Shown: piece by piece, positions 1 to 8,292 of the stretch
How positions within the stretch are numbered: the stretch's first letter is position 1
Layout of the letters: each line of letters starts with the position of its first letter
NCBI RefSeq assembly: GCF_900659635.1
Contig: NZ_CAACVB010000060.1
Coordinates: 1-36,252 of the forward strand
Length of the DNA: 36,252 bases
DNA from: Actinomadura roseirufa
GTDB taxonomy: Bacteria > Actinomycetota > Actinomycetes > Streptosporangiales > Streptosporangiaceae
Reading direction: 5' to 3'
Position numbers and translations under genes: made by a program
The notes under the pieces: generated by a model
Seen by the model: only the letters and a program-made list of their open reading frames with translations
Told to the model about the DNA's origin: nothing
Databases searched by the model: none

Positions 1-933
1 GATCTCGCCGGCGTCGCGGCGGTCCGCGCCGGCGAGCAGCCGCAGCGTCGCCGACCGGCCGCTCCCGGCGAGGCCGGCCAGCCCCACGATCTCCCCGGCC
101 CGCACATCCAGGTCCACGCCGCGCACCGCCCCGGCCCGCGCGAGGCCCCGCGCCGACAGCACCACCGGCGCGTCCACCGGGACGGGTTCCGGCTCCGGGT
201 AGCGGACCTCCACCGGCCGCCCCGCCATGTGCCGGACCAGGGACCGCGGCGTCTGCTCCGCCGCCGGCGAGGTGAGCACGCGTCGCCCGTCCCGCAGGAC
301 GCTCACCTCGTCGCACACGGCCAGCACCTGGTCCAGCAGGTGCGAGACGAGCACGACCGCGGCCCCGCCCCGCGCGAGGTCGGCCACCAGCGCCATCAGC
401 CGGTCGGCGTCGCCCTGGGTGAACGGCGCCGCCGGCTCGTCCAGTGCGATCACGCGCGCGTCCAGCGCGAGCACGCGCAGGATCTGCGTCCACTTCCGCT
501 CGGCCGGGGACAGGGCGCGGACGGGCGCGTCGGGATCCAGCTCGGCTCCGGCGCGGCGGGCCAGCGCGGCGAACCGCTCACGGTCCGCGCTGCGGCGCCG
601 CGCCCACCGGCCGAGGAACACGTTGTCCAGCACGCTCAGCGCCGGGACCAGCGCCGCGTCCTGCGGGACGAGCGCGACCCCGTGCGCCAGCGCGTCGCGC
701 GGCCCGCGCATCCGCACCGGCCGCCCGTCCACCAGGACCCGCCCGCCGTCCGGGGCGGTCAGCCCGCACAGCACGCGCAGGAGCGTGCTCTTCCCGGCCC
801 CGTTCTCGCCGACCAGGCCGTGCACACGCCCGGCGGCGAAGTCCAGGGAGACGCCGTCGAGCACCGCCGTTCCCGCGTACCGCTTGCCGACGCGGTCGAG
901 CCGGACCGGCGCCGGGTCACTCGTCGTACTCAC
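1..933 (-). CDS. Sugar-type ABC transporter ATP-binding protein (partial, C-terminus off the left edge)
   Basis: This is the energising subunit of a carbohydrate-type ABC importer of the RbsA/MglA class, which carries two ABC domains in one chain and works at the inner face of the membrane. The first domain is complete. Walker A GENGAGKST is near residues 42-50, a degenerate signature LSPAE near 141, Walker B VIALDEP near 161, and the switch His in LVSH. A second domain starts near residue 275 (GLAGSGRS Walker A) and is cut by the window edge. The GTG at 933 is the only in-frame start near the preceding gene. It overlaps the binding-protein stop by 17 bases, so translation is probably coupled. 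The permease should lie to the left. Substrate is not readable from sequence. Confidence 0.88.
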   Translation of the reverse strand, partial: MSTTSDPAPVRLDRVGKRYAGTAVLDGVSLDFAAGRVHGLVGENGAGKSTLLRVLCGLTAPDGGRVLVDGRPVRMRGPRDALAHGVALVPQDAALVPALSVLDNVFLGRWARRRSADRERFAALARRAGAELDPDAPVRALSPAERKWTQILRVLALDARVIALDEPAAPFTQGDADRLMALVADLARGGAAVVLVSHLLDQVLAVCDEVSVLRDGRRVLTSPAAEQTPRSLVRHMAGRPVEVRYPEPEPVPVDAPVVLSARGLARAGAVRGVDLDVRAGEIVGLAGLAGSGRSATLRLLAGADRRDAGEI

Positions 934-1915
934 CCGTGACGCCCGCGAGCGCCTCACGCGTGCCCTTGCCCTGGCCGGGCACCAGGTCGGTCATGACGTT
1001 CGTCGCGGGGACGTTCTGCCCGCGCGCGGCGTTCAGGCCCAGCTCGGCCGTCTTCGCGCCGAGCGTCTTCACGGGCAGGTAGTACGCGGCGTACCAGCGG
1101 CCGTCCTGGACGGCCTTGACCGTCTGCCGCGACCCGCCGTTGGCGACGTAGAGGATCGGCTTGCCCTTCGCGACCGCCTCGGCGCCGAGGAGCGCCTGCG
1201 ACGACCCGACGACCACGTCGACCCCCGGCTCGCGCTGCAACAGGTCCTGCATGGCCTTGCGCCCGGTCTGCTGGGTGTACCCGCCCTCGATCCGCGCCTT
1301 GAGCCGCACGCCCGCCTGCCCGGCGAGCGCGTCCTCCGCCGCCTTGGTGCGGGCGTTGTCCAGCGGGAGCGCCTTCAGTCCCTCGAAGTAGGCGACGTCG
1401 CACGGGTCGATCTTCTTGCTCCGGCATGCCTGGACGGCCAGCTCGCCGAGCGTCCGGCCGTTGCGCGCGGGCACGTCCACGAGCGTGATCGTCCCGGGAA
1501 CCTGCGGCTCGGCGGTGTCATAGCGCGTCCCGGCCGGGGTGAAGTCGACCACGACCTTGATCCCCGCCCGGACCGCCGCGCGCAGCGGCGCGACCACCGC
1601 GGCGCCGTCGTTGGCCTGGACGACGAACACCTGGAAGCGCTTGGACGTCACCGCGTCCTGCAACTGCCGGACCTGCGCCTGCGGGTCGAGATTGGCGTCG
1701 AGGAACTCGGCCGCCGCATTGTGGGCCTTGGCGTACTCCTCGACTCCGGCGAACGTCGCGGCGGAGAACGAGTTGGCCTTGGCGAACCCGAAGAACGCGA
1801 TCCGCGCCTTGCCCGCGGTGCCCGCCTTCCCCTTCTCGTCCGCTCCGGAGTCGCTGCACGACGCCGAAAGGCACACGAGCGCCGCCATCGCCAACCCGGC
1901 CCATCGTCCATTCAT
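917..1915 (-). CDS. Substrate-binding lipoprotein of sugar-type ABC transporter
   Basis: A 332-residue periplasmic-binding-protein type 1 (Peripla_BP_4-like) lipoprotein that would capture the ligand outside the membrane for the ATPase encoded directly downstream. The N-terminus MNGRWAGLAMAALVCLSASC is a lipoprotein signal with the lipidated Cys at residue 20. The mature part starts with a first beta strand RIAFFGFAKAN, as in ribose-binding-like proteins, and continues with typical segments such as QVFVVQANDG and VVVGSSQALLGAEA. I chose the ATG at 1915 because AGGAG lies 6 bases upstream. A longer open frame reaches 2293, but it overlaps the neighbouring acyl-CoA dehydrogenase gene and lacks a signal peptide. 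The ligand is unknown; the family also binds autoinducer-2, purines and inositols. Confidence 0.88.
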   Translation of the reverse strand: MNGRWAGLAMAALVCLSASCSDSGADEKGKAGTAGKARIAFFGFAKANSFSAATFAGVEEYAKAHNAAAEFLDANLDPQAQVRQLQDAVTSKRFQVFVVQANDGAAVVAPLRAAVRAGIKVVVDFTPAGTRYDTAEPQVPGTITLVDVPARNGRTLGELAVQACRSKKIDPCDVAYFEGLKALPLDNARTKAAEDALAGQAGVRLKARIEGGYTQQTGRKAMQDLLQREPGVDVVVGSSQALLGAEAVAKGKPILYVANGGSRQTVKAVQDGRWYAAYYLPVKTLGAKTAELGLNAARGQNVPATNVMTDLVPGQGKGTREALAGVTGEYDE

Positions 1916-2055
1916 TCGTACTCCTTCGGCGCAGGACGGAACGCCGGCGGCAGAGGACGCCGGGCACGGGGCCCAAGAGTAACGAACGACCACCTGAAAA
2001 CAAGCGAAACAGATCATTCCCGGCCATTGTCCCAGGCCCACGGCGGGAGAGCCGG

Positions 2056-3198
2056 CTAGAGGCGGAGGGAGCGGCCGATGATCTCCTTCATGATCTCCGT
2101 CGTGCCGCCGAAAATTGTTTGGACACGAACGTCCTGGTAGGCCTTCGCGATCGGGTACTCGGTCATGTAGCCGTAGCCGCCGTGCAGCTGCAGGCAGCGG
2201 TCGACGACCCTCTTCAGCAGCTCGGTGCTCCAGTACTTGAGCATCGCCGCCTCCTCGGCCGGCAGCTCGCCCCGCCCCTCCTTCACCACGCACAGGTCGG
2301 TGAACGCGCGCGTCACCGTGAGCTCCGTCTTCATCTCCGCCAGCGTGAACCGGTTGTGCTGGAACCTGCCGATCGGGCGCCCGAACGCCTCACGGTTCCG
2401 GCAGTACTCCACCGTCCCCTCGAACGCCGCCTCGGCAGCGGCGAGCGCGCCGACACCGATGGACAGCCGCTCCCGCGCGAGGTTCCGCATGAGGTAGACG
2501 AAGCCCATGCCCTCCTCCCCGAGGAGGTTCTCCTTCGGCACCCGGACGTCGTCGAAGAACAGCTCCGCGGTGTCCTGCGCGTGCATGCCGACCTTCTCCA
2601 GGTTGCGGCCCCGCTCGAACCCGTCCATGCCCCGCTCGACGACCAGCAGGCTCACGCCCTTCGCCCCCGCCGACGGGTCCGTCTTCGCCACGACGATCAC
2701 CAGGTCCGCGAGGATGCCGTTGGAGATGAACGTCTTGGAACCGTTCACGACGTAGGCGTCCCCGTCCCGGACGGCGGTCGTCTTGATCGCCTGGAGGTCC
2801 GACCCGGCGGCGGGCTCCGTCATCGCGATGGCGGTGACGAGCTCGCCGGAGCAGTACCCGGGGATCCAGCGCGCCTTCTGCTCCTCGTTCGCGAGCTGCC
2901 GCAGGTACCCGCCGTTGATGTCGTTGTGCACCGCGAACCCGGGCCCGTGCGCGCCCGCCCTGGCCAGTTCCTCGTTGAGCACCACGTAGTAGCGGTAGTC
3001 GGGATTCCCGCCGCCGCCGAGATCCTCGGGCATCTCAATGCCGAGCAGCCCCTGCCGTCCGGCGGCGCGCCACACCTCACGGGAGACGACGCCGTCCTTC
3101 TCCCACTGCGCGTGATACGGCGCGATCTCCTTCTCGATGAAGGACCGGACCATGTCCCGGAACGCCTCGTGCTCCGCGGTGAAGATCTCCCGTGCCAT
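2056..3198 (-). CDS. Acyl-CoA dehydrogenase (LCAD/IVD-like active-site layout)
   Basis: A 380-residue FAD-dependent acyl-CoA dehydrogenase catalysing alpha,beta-desaturation of an acyl-CoA and passing electrons to ETF. The N-terminal helical domain (1-120), the beta domain with AIAMTEPAAGSDL (about 123-135), and the C-terminal helical domain with QLHGGYGYMTEYPI (about 337-350) are all present. The segment that carries the catalytic Glu in SCAD/MCAD reads FGGT here (Gly at about 364). A Glu in ARERL (about 243) matches the alternative base position used by long-chain and isovaleryl-CoA dehydrogenases, so it is probably active with that layout. The ATG at 3198 is preceded by GAGGGGG; an upstream ATG at 3240 is possible but has a less convincing context. 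It is a single gene, with no other beta-oxidation genes next to it. Confidence 0.92.
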   Translation of the reverse strand: MAREIFTAEHEAFRDMVRSFIEKEIAPYHAQWEKDGVVSREVWRAAGRQGLLGIEMPEDLGGGGNPDYRYYVVLNEELARAGAHGPGFAVHNDINGGYLRQLANEEQKARWIPGYCSGELVTAIAMTEPAAGSDLQAIKTTAVRDGDAYVVNGSKTFISNGILADLVIVVAKTDPSAGAKGVSLLVVERGMDGFERGRNLEKVGMHAQDTAELFFDDVRVPKENLLGEEGMGFVYLMRNLARERLSIGVGALAAAEAAFEGTVEYCRNREAFGRPIGRFQHNRFTLAEMKTELTVTRAFTDLCVVKEGRGELPAEEAAMLKYWSTELLKRVVDRCLQLHGGYGYMTEYPIAKAYQDVRVQTIFGGTTEIMKEIIGRSLRL

Positions 3199-3217
3199 CC
3201 GGCGGCCCCCTCGGGTG

Positions 3218-3233
3218 CGTATCCGCTGATACG
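3218..3233. promoter_or_regulatory. 16-bp interrupted palindrome upstream of the acyl-CoA dehydrogenase
   Basis: CGTATC-cgct-GATACG is a perfect inverted repeat (6-bp arms, 4-bp spacer) 20-35 bases upstream of the dehydrogenase ATG. Its size and position suit a dimeric repressor such as a TetR-family fatty-acid regulator, acting on the promoter or the 5' leader. No regulator gene is adjacent, so the binder is unknown. Confidence 0.4.
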
Positions 3234-3459
3234 AAATCAATGTAGGGCTCGCCGTCCGCGCCGTCCGCCACTACGCGGCCCCCTCCCCCGGACCCCGCCC
3301 GCGGACCGCGTCCCGAGCACCCGGCGCGACCGCTGACCCAGGCCGCGAACGCTCTTGAACAAACCCATATGCGGCATCCGACATCACCGGCTCCAACCCG
3401 GGCAAACGATCCAGCAGCGGGGTCGGTCGATCACGTTGTCTCCGGGGGGATGGCGACGC

Positions 3460-4935
3460 ATGTCACGCATGCTGCTAGCGGCAATGATCACGCCCGTCGC
3501 CCTGGCGGCCCTGATCCCGGGAATGGCACGATCCGCGTACGGCCCCACAAAGCCGCCGCCCACCGCCTCCACCGCGGCCCCGAACGGCGAAGCGTGGGCG
3601 TGGACCCAATTGGTCAACGGCAAGAACCACAGCACCGAGATCCGCTTCGCCACCACCGAGAAGCCCACCGGGAACTGCCCGACCGTGCAATACACCGACC
3701 AGGCGGGGAAAAGCCAGAGCACGGCGATGACGAAGGCCAGCGACCCGTTCATCACCGGCGGCGGCCTCCAGCAGTTCCCGACCACCCTCTGCACGCTGCC
3801 GGTGCCCGACGGGGCGTCCGGAGCGCTGATCGACCCGAAGACGACCAACGCGGCGACCGTCCACCCGGGGACCAAGCAGCTCCCGCTGCCGACCTGGCCG
3901 GTGAGCGGCCGCCCCCGCAGGCTCGCGGTGATCGGCGACGCCGGATGCGACGTCCCCTCGCCCGTTTCCGGCTCCCAGGCCAACCAGGACTGCCAGAAGA
4001 GCTGGCCCTTCCAGACCCTCGCCACGCACGCCGCCGCCCGCTCCCACCCGGACCTCGTCGTCCACGTGGGCGACTACGTCTACCGGGAGCAACCACAGGC
4101 CGCCGACGACGCCACCCCCGGCTGCGACACCCAGGGGCAGGCGGCGGACTGGGAATGCCTCGTCAAGGACGTGCTCCGGCCGGCCGAGGCGCTGCTCGCC
4201 CAGGCGCCCATCATCTTCGCCCGGGGCAACCACGAAGTCTGCGAACCACAGAAGGTCGGACGGGGCGCCGAATGGTACCGCTATTTCGCACCCGACCCGC
4301 GGAAGGCGAACGAGTGCTTCTCACTCCCCCAGAAGGAGGCCGAACCCGACCAGATCAACGCGGGCAGCCTGCACTTCATCCTGTTCGACTCCTCCCTCGC
4401 CAAGGACGGCGACCAGCCGGACAAGGCCCAGGCCCGCGAGTACGCGAAATGGTTCGACCAGGCGAACGACCTGGCGGGCAACCACAAGAATCATGACTAC
4501 TTCCTCATCAGCCACAAACCCCTGTGGATGGTGAAGCGCGCCTCGTCCACCGATGTGGGGTGGACGAACCAAACCCTCGCCGAAGCCGTCCGACAGACAT
4601 CGAACCATTCGCTGGCGCCCAACATCCACCTCACCCTGTCCGGGCACGTGCACATCTACCAGATGCTCGACTTCGCCAACAGCACCCGGGCGCCCCAGCT
4701 CACCGTGGGCTCCTCCGGCACCACACTCGACCACGCACCCGACGACGCCAAGGTCCACGGAAAGACCATCGACGGCCAAACAGTCGACAACTCGATCTCT
4801 TTCGACACCTTCGGCTACGCGCTACTGCGCGACGTGAAAGACAAATGGCGCCTCACCTTCCACGACAGCTCCGGCCAGCAACTCTCAAAGACCTGCACCC
4901 TGCAAACCGGCAAAACACACCACTTCACCTGCTGA
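3460..4935 (+). CDS. Secreted calcineurin-like metallophosphoesterase
   Basis: A 491-residue exported phosphoesterase. The N-terminus MSRMLLAAMITPVALAALIP is a signal peptide. An N-terminal accessory region follows (about 30-150), then the dimetal phosphoesterase core: GDAG (159-162), GDY (204-206), GNHE (256-259), SHKP (351-354) and GHVH (395-398). These supply the Asp, Asn and His metal ligands in the expected order. Several Cys pairs (C73, C111, C163, C178, C222, C233) fit extracytoplasmic disulfides. The ATG at 3460 is preferred because it begins the signal peptide and has a G-rich Shine-Dalgarno stretch upstream; a longer frame from 3355 adds a non-signal N-terminus. Substrate (phosphomonoester, phosphodiester or nucleotide) is not determined. 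Confidence 0.85.
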   Translation: MSRMLLAAMITPVALAALIPGMARSAYGPTKPPPTASTAAPNGEAWAWTQLVNGKNHSTEIRFATTEKPTGNCPTVQYTDQAGKSQSTAMTKASDPFITGGGLQQFPTTLCTLPVPDGASGALIDPKTTNAATVHPGTKQLPLPTWPVSGRPRRLAVIGDAGCDVPSPVSGSQANQDCQKSWPFQTLATHAAARSHPDLVVHVGDYVYREQPQAADDATPGCDTQGQAADWECLVKDVLRPAEALLAQAPIIFARGNHEVCEPQKVGRGAEWYRYFAPDPRKANECFSLPQKEAEPDQINAGSLHFILFDSSLAKDGDQPDKAQAREYAKWFDQANDLAGNHKNHDYFLISHKPLWMVKRASSTDVGWTNQTLAEAVRQTSNHSLAPNIHLTLSGHVHIYQMLDFANSTRAPQLTVGSSGTTLDHAPDDAKVHGKTIDGQTVDNSISFDTFGYALLRDVKDKWRLTFHDSSGQQLSKTCTLQTGKTHHFTC

Positions 4936-5168
4936 GGCGCTTTACCTCGCGGCGCCGCGGTTGGCCTCATGCGGCCGCCTGCCGACCTTTGCGCGCCTCG
5001 TGAGGTCATGGTTCGCGGCTCCCTGCCAGTTCCGGCGTGTTTGTGACCTGTGACGCATCGGGTGCTTCGCGTGCCGTGATACATACCGGGTGCGCTGGTC
5101 CCGCCGCGCGGGCCTGAACGGATCAAGGGGATTTGGGCGTGGGAAGGCATGAGAAAGGCGGAGGTTAG

Positions 5169-6308
5169 ATGGTCGCCCCGTCTGTTCGCCAGGCGACCAT
5201 GGTCGAGCGGCTGACGGCCGCGGGCGATCTGACGTCCGAGTGGCGGGAGGCGTTTCTCGCCGTTTCCCGGCACCGGTTCGTCCCGGACGCGGTTTGGGCC
5301 CGGGAGGGGGAACGGCTGGTCCCGCTCGACCGCTCCGCCGACGAGCGCGCCTGGCTGGACCTCTGCTACGCCAACACGGCCGTGATCACGCGGGTGGACG
5401 GCAAAGGACCAGGAGGGGACGGGCGCGAGGTCGTGAGCTCGGTGAGCCGGCCGGACGTGGTGGCGCGGATGCTCGCCGCGCTGGAGGCGGAGCCGGGGAT
5501 GTCGGTCCTGGAGATCGGCACCGGGACGGGGTGAAGCACCGCGCTGATGGCGGAGCGGCTCGGGGCCGCCGGCATCACCACCGTCGAGGTGGACCCGCGG
5601 GTCGCCGAGGACGCCCGCACGGCCCTGTGGGACAACGGATACGACGTCACGGCGGTCGTGGGCGACGGAGCGCTGGGCCATCCGCCGGGCGCGCCGTACG
5701 ACCGGGTGATCGCCACCGTCGCGACCGAGCGGGTGCCGCACGCCTGGGCGGCGCAGACGCGTCCGGGCGGCCGGGTCCTGGTCCCGTGGGCGACCGACTT
5801 CCACAACGGCGCGCTAGTGGCGTTCGAGGTGGCGGCCGACGGCACCATGCGCGGCCGCATCGTCGGCCATGCCGCGTTCGTGAGGCTGCGGGGGCAGAAC
5901 GGCGGGCACGCGTCGCCCGCGCGCGACGTCCGCGAAGTGGATCGGGCCCGACGCTCCTTCACCGAGTTGCGCCCCTATGACGTACTGGACGAGCGCGACG
6001 CGTCGCTGGCGGTCGGGTTGAAGGTGCCGCACTGCGAGCCGGTCGTCAGGCGGCACAGCGAGGGCGCGTACACGCTGTGGCTGGTCGATCCGTGGTCGGG
6101 TTCATGGGCCGACCTGAAGCACGCGCCGGGCGCGGGACGGTTTCCGGTCCGCCAGTCGGGCGACCGAAGCCTGTGGGACGAGGTGGAGGCCGCCTACCGG
6201 TGGTGGAACGACCTCGGCCGTCCCACCACCGGCCGATGGGGACTCACCGTGACCCCGGAGGGCCAGTTCGCCTGGCTCGATGACGAGGACCACCGGATCG
6301 ACCGCTGA
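5169..6308 (+). pseudogene. Protein-L-isoaspartate O-methyltransferase-like gene interrupted by an in-frame TGA
   Basis: The open frame from ATG 5169 (with GGAGG 5 bases upstream) runs to a TGA at 5532-5534 and resumes in the same frame to 6308, about 380 codons in all. The stop falls inside SAM-binding motif I: EIGTGTG, stop, then STALMAERLG. Family members usually have an aromatic residue (Trp or Tyr) there, and TGG to TGA is one base change. Downstream parts are intact: VEVDP, GDG, the APYDRVIATVA-type segment and RPGGRVLVPW. The long C-terminal extension resembles actinomycete methyltransferases linked to peptide maturation, but no precursor or ATP-grasp gene is visible here. Without readthrough the product is a 121-residue fragment. 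It is either a very recent pseudogene, a sequencing error, or a readthrough/recoding case. Confidence 0.8.
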
Positions 6309-6328
6309 TCGACCACGGCCGGGGGTTC

Positions 6329-6997
6329 TCAACCAAGGTGGCGCGACGGGCAGGTCTTCCAGGCGAATTGATAGGTCATCACACTATTACCGTCGGCGCC
6401 GCTCGTGCTGATGTAACTGACCGCCGACGGGTCCGAACTCCCCGCGTTCACTTGCAGCTCAGTCACGATGTTGAAGTTCCGCTCCTCGCCGCACGGCCTC
6501 CATACGAGTTCGGGCACCGGCACCTCGTCGACAAACTGCCAGTAGCGCTTGAAGGGACCGGGCAGACGGTGAGTGATGTCTGTGGTGCCGGGGGCGCCCT
6601 GGAAGTAATAGCGGGTGTACAGCATGGCCTCTGCACCAGGCTGAAGCGAAGCGTAGCCACGATGATCTGCCGACGAGATGGCGTAGGTGAAGCCCCGCGG
6701 AACATGCACCCTCACGCCGAGCAGACAGTTCCTGAGAAAGTCGGTGGGCTTCGATCCATCGCCCACCCGGGCCGAATAACCACGGTGAGTGACTGTGAAC
6801 GTGTTCCGGTCCTCCGAGAGGGCAACGCCCGCCGTGCCGGGCGGGCACCCGGAGCCGTTGACGGCCGCGATCTCGATGGTCACCCCGCTGGGGCCGGGGC
6901 CGGACCGTGGCGCGGACGCGGCGGCCGGAACGACGGACACCGTTGTCATCGCGAGCCCGCATACGACGACAGCGGGCCCCGCGATCCCCTTGCGCAT
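6329..6997 (-). CDS. DUF4360 family secreted protein, array copy 1
   Basis: A 222-residue exported protein of the family I recognise as DUF4360 (PF14273), which has no known function. A signal peptide (MRKGIAGPAVVVCGLAMTTV onward, predicted cleavage after AAASA) precedes a mature domain. Family landmarks are VNGSGC, the F(T)VTH..Y strand, RNC, the VPRGFTYAISSADHRGYASL block, YYFQGA, GPF..YWQF, WRPCGEERNFN and AWKTC. The four mature cysteines (GSGC, RNC, RPCG, KTC) are conserved across the array and probably form two disulfides. The ATG is preceded by AAGGGAGA. It is the last gene of the minus-strand array, and it is convergent with the interrupted methyltransferase 20 bases away. Confidence 0.88.
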   Translation of the reverse strand: MRKGIAGPAVVVCGLAMTTVSVVPAAASAPRSGPGPSGVTIEIAAVNGSGCPPGTAGVALSEDRNTFTVTHRGYSARVGDGSKPTDFLRNCLLGVRVHVPRGFTYAISSADHRGYASLQPGAEAMLYTRYYFQGAPGTTDITHRLPGPFKRYWQFVDEVPVPELVWRPCGEERNFNIVTELQVNAGSSDPSAVSYISTSGADGNSVMTYQFAWKTCPSRHLG

Positions 6998-7037
6998 GCG
7001 ATTCTCCCTTCGCTGGAGAGCGAACGCACTCTCGACC

Positions 7038-7046
7038 GGTCGATCC
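7038..7046 (-). promoter_or_regulatory. Conserved leader motif (GGATCGACC in gene sense) before DUF4360 copy 1
   Basis: Reading toward copy 1, GGATCGACC occurs 40-50 bases upstream of the start codon. The same motif recurs before copies 2, 6 and 7. It may be a shared operator or promoter part, or simply carried along by tandem duplication. Confidence 0.3.
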
Positions 7047-7066
7047 GTGGCCTGGCCTCATAGGGA

Positions 7067-7717
7067 TTACGGGCAGGTCTTCCAGTCAAGGTGGTAGGTC
7101 GTCTTGATGCTGTTGTCGGTGGCACTGGCGGCCGCGAGGCTGACCTTCGTGGGGTCCGAAGTCCCCTCGTTCACTTGCAGCTCCGTCTTGACGTTGAAGT
7201 TCCGCTCCTCGCCGCACGGCTTCCACGTGGGCTCGGTGTCCGTATCGGTGAACTGCCAGATCCCGTCATAGGGACCGGGCAGACGATGGGTGAACTCCTT
7301 GGCGTTGGAGGAGCCCTGGAAGTAGTAGCTGGAGCGGAAGATGGCTTCCGCCCCGCGCTGCAGGGAGGCGTAGAGCTGATGATCCACCGACGAGACACGG
7401 TAGGTGAAGCCCTGTGGAACGTGCACCTTCAGGTTGATCTGACAGTTCTTATGAGAATCGGCGGCTTTCGATCCACCACCCACCTGGGCCACATAGTCGC
7501 GGTGGGTGATGGTGAACGCGTCCCGGCTTGGCGAGAGCGCGACCGCGGCGGTAGCGGAGGGGCACCCGGAGCCGTTGACGGTGGCGATCGTGATGCTCAC
7601 GCCACTGGGCCCGGGGTTGAACCGCGGAGCGGACGCACCGGCGGCCGGAACGACGGACGCCATGGTCGTGGCGAGCGCGCAGGCGACGAAAGCGGGCTTG
7701 GCGATTCTCTTTCGCAT
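7067..7717 (-). CDS. DUF4360 family secreted protein, array copy 2
   Basis: A 216-residue paralogue of copy 1 with an intact signal peptide (starts MRKRIAKPAFVACALATTMA, cleavage near AAGASA) and the complete domain: VNGSGC, the FTITHRDYVAQVGGGSK strand, KNCQINLKVHVPQGFTY, YYFQGS, KPCGEERNFNVKTELQV and DWKTCP. All four mature cysteines are present. The ATG at 7717 has GAAGGGAAA just upstream. A longer open frame to 8026 runs into the broken copy 3 and has no signal peptide, so I do not use it. It lies 69 bases upstream of copy 1 in the same direction and could share a transcript with it. Confidence 0.88.
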   Translation of the reverse strand: MRKRIAKPAFVACALATTMASVVPAAGASAPRFNPGPSGVSITIATVNGSGCPSATAAVALSPSRDAFTITHRDYVAQVGGGSKAADSHKNCQINLKVHVPQGFTYRVSSVDHQLYASLQRGAEAIFRSSYYFQGSSNAKEFTHRLPGPYDGIWQFTDTDTEPTWKPCGEERNFNVKTELQVNEGTSDPTKVSLAAASATDNSIKTTYHLDWKTCP

Positions 7718-7739
7718 GGGATTTCCCTTCACTTTGGCG

Positions 7740-7748
7740 GGTCGATCT
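7740..7748 (-). promoter_or_regulatory. Conserved leader motif before DUF4360 copy 2
   Basis: AGATCGACC (gene sense), one base from the motif before copies 1, 6 and 7. It is followed by a GCC..AGTGAAGGG-type leader nearly the same length as in copies 6 and 7. It sits between the end of broken copy 3 and the start of copy 2. Confidence 0.3.
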
Positions 7749-7758
7749 GTCGTCTGTA

Positions 7759-8290
7759 CTATGCGGACGAACAGGGTCTCCGGGTAAGGTGGTAGGTGGT
7801 CTCGGGACTGCCGTCCGTGGCGGTCATGGCGATGAAGCTGGTCTTCGAAGAATCCGAGGTTCCTCCATTCACTCGCAGCTGCGTATTGATGCTGAGGTTC
7901 CGCTCCTCGCCGCACGGCATCCACACGAGCTCGGACTCCGTCACCACGTCGACGAACCGCCAATTGTCGTCGCAAGGGCCCGACAGCCGGTGCGCGGCCT
8001 CCTTGATATTGGGAATCCCCTGGCATAGGGGAAGCCCCGCGGGACGTGCACGTTCACGCTGAACTGACAATTCTTACGAAAGTCAGTGGGCTTTGATCCA
8101 GCGTCGACCTGGGCAATGTAGTTTTCCTAGACGACGGTGAGACCGTCCTTGCTGGACGAGGCCAACGACGACGGTTCCGGGCGGGCCCCCTGAGCCGTTG
8201 ACGGTTCCCAACTCGACGGTGACTCCACTGGGGCCGGGTTTGAACAGTGGAGCGGACGCACCAGCGGGAACGTCGGTCGGCTTCGCGGAG
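7759..8290 (-). pseudogene. DUF4360 family, array copy 3, multiply broken
   Basis: Family segments occur here in three different frames. The 5' part lacks start codon and signal peptide and begins abruptly within ten bases of the copy 4 stop (DVPAGASAPLFKPGPSGVTV...VNGSGG), with the first conserved Cys changed to Gly. A frameshift follows, then an in-frame TAG before ENYIAQVDAGSKPTDFRKNC. A deletion of roughly 30 codons then joins the PRGF block straight to NIKEAAHRLSGPCDDNWRF. The tail CGEERNLSINTQLRV is intact, but the terminal WKTC block has become RRPC. This is clear decay of one tandem unit; no functional product is expected. Confidence 0.9.
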
Positions 8291-8292
8291 AG

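Noticed and set aside
917..2293. 458-codon version of the sugar-binding lipoprotein
   Set aside because: The extra N-terminus overlaps the acyl-CoA dehydrogenase gene and hides the lipoprotein signal; ATG 1915 has a good ribosome site.
4936..5168. RiPP precursor peptide upstream of the methyltransferase-like gene
   Set aside because: No short frame with ribosome site and precursor-like core could be supported in these 233 bases.
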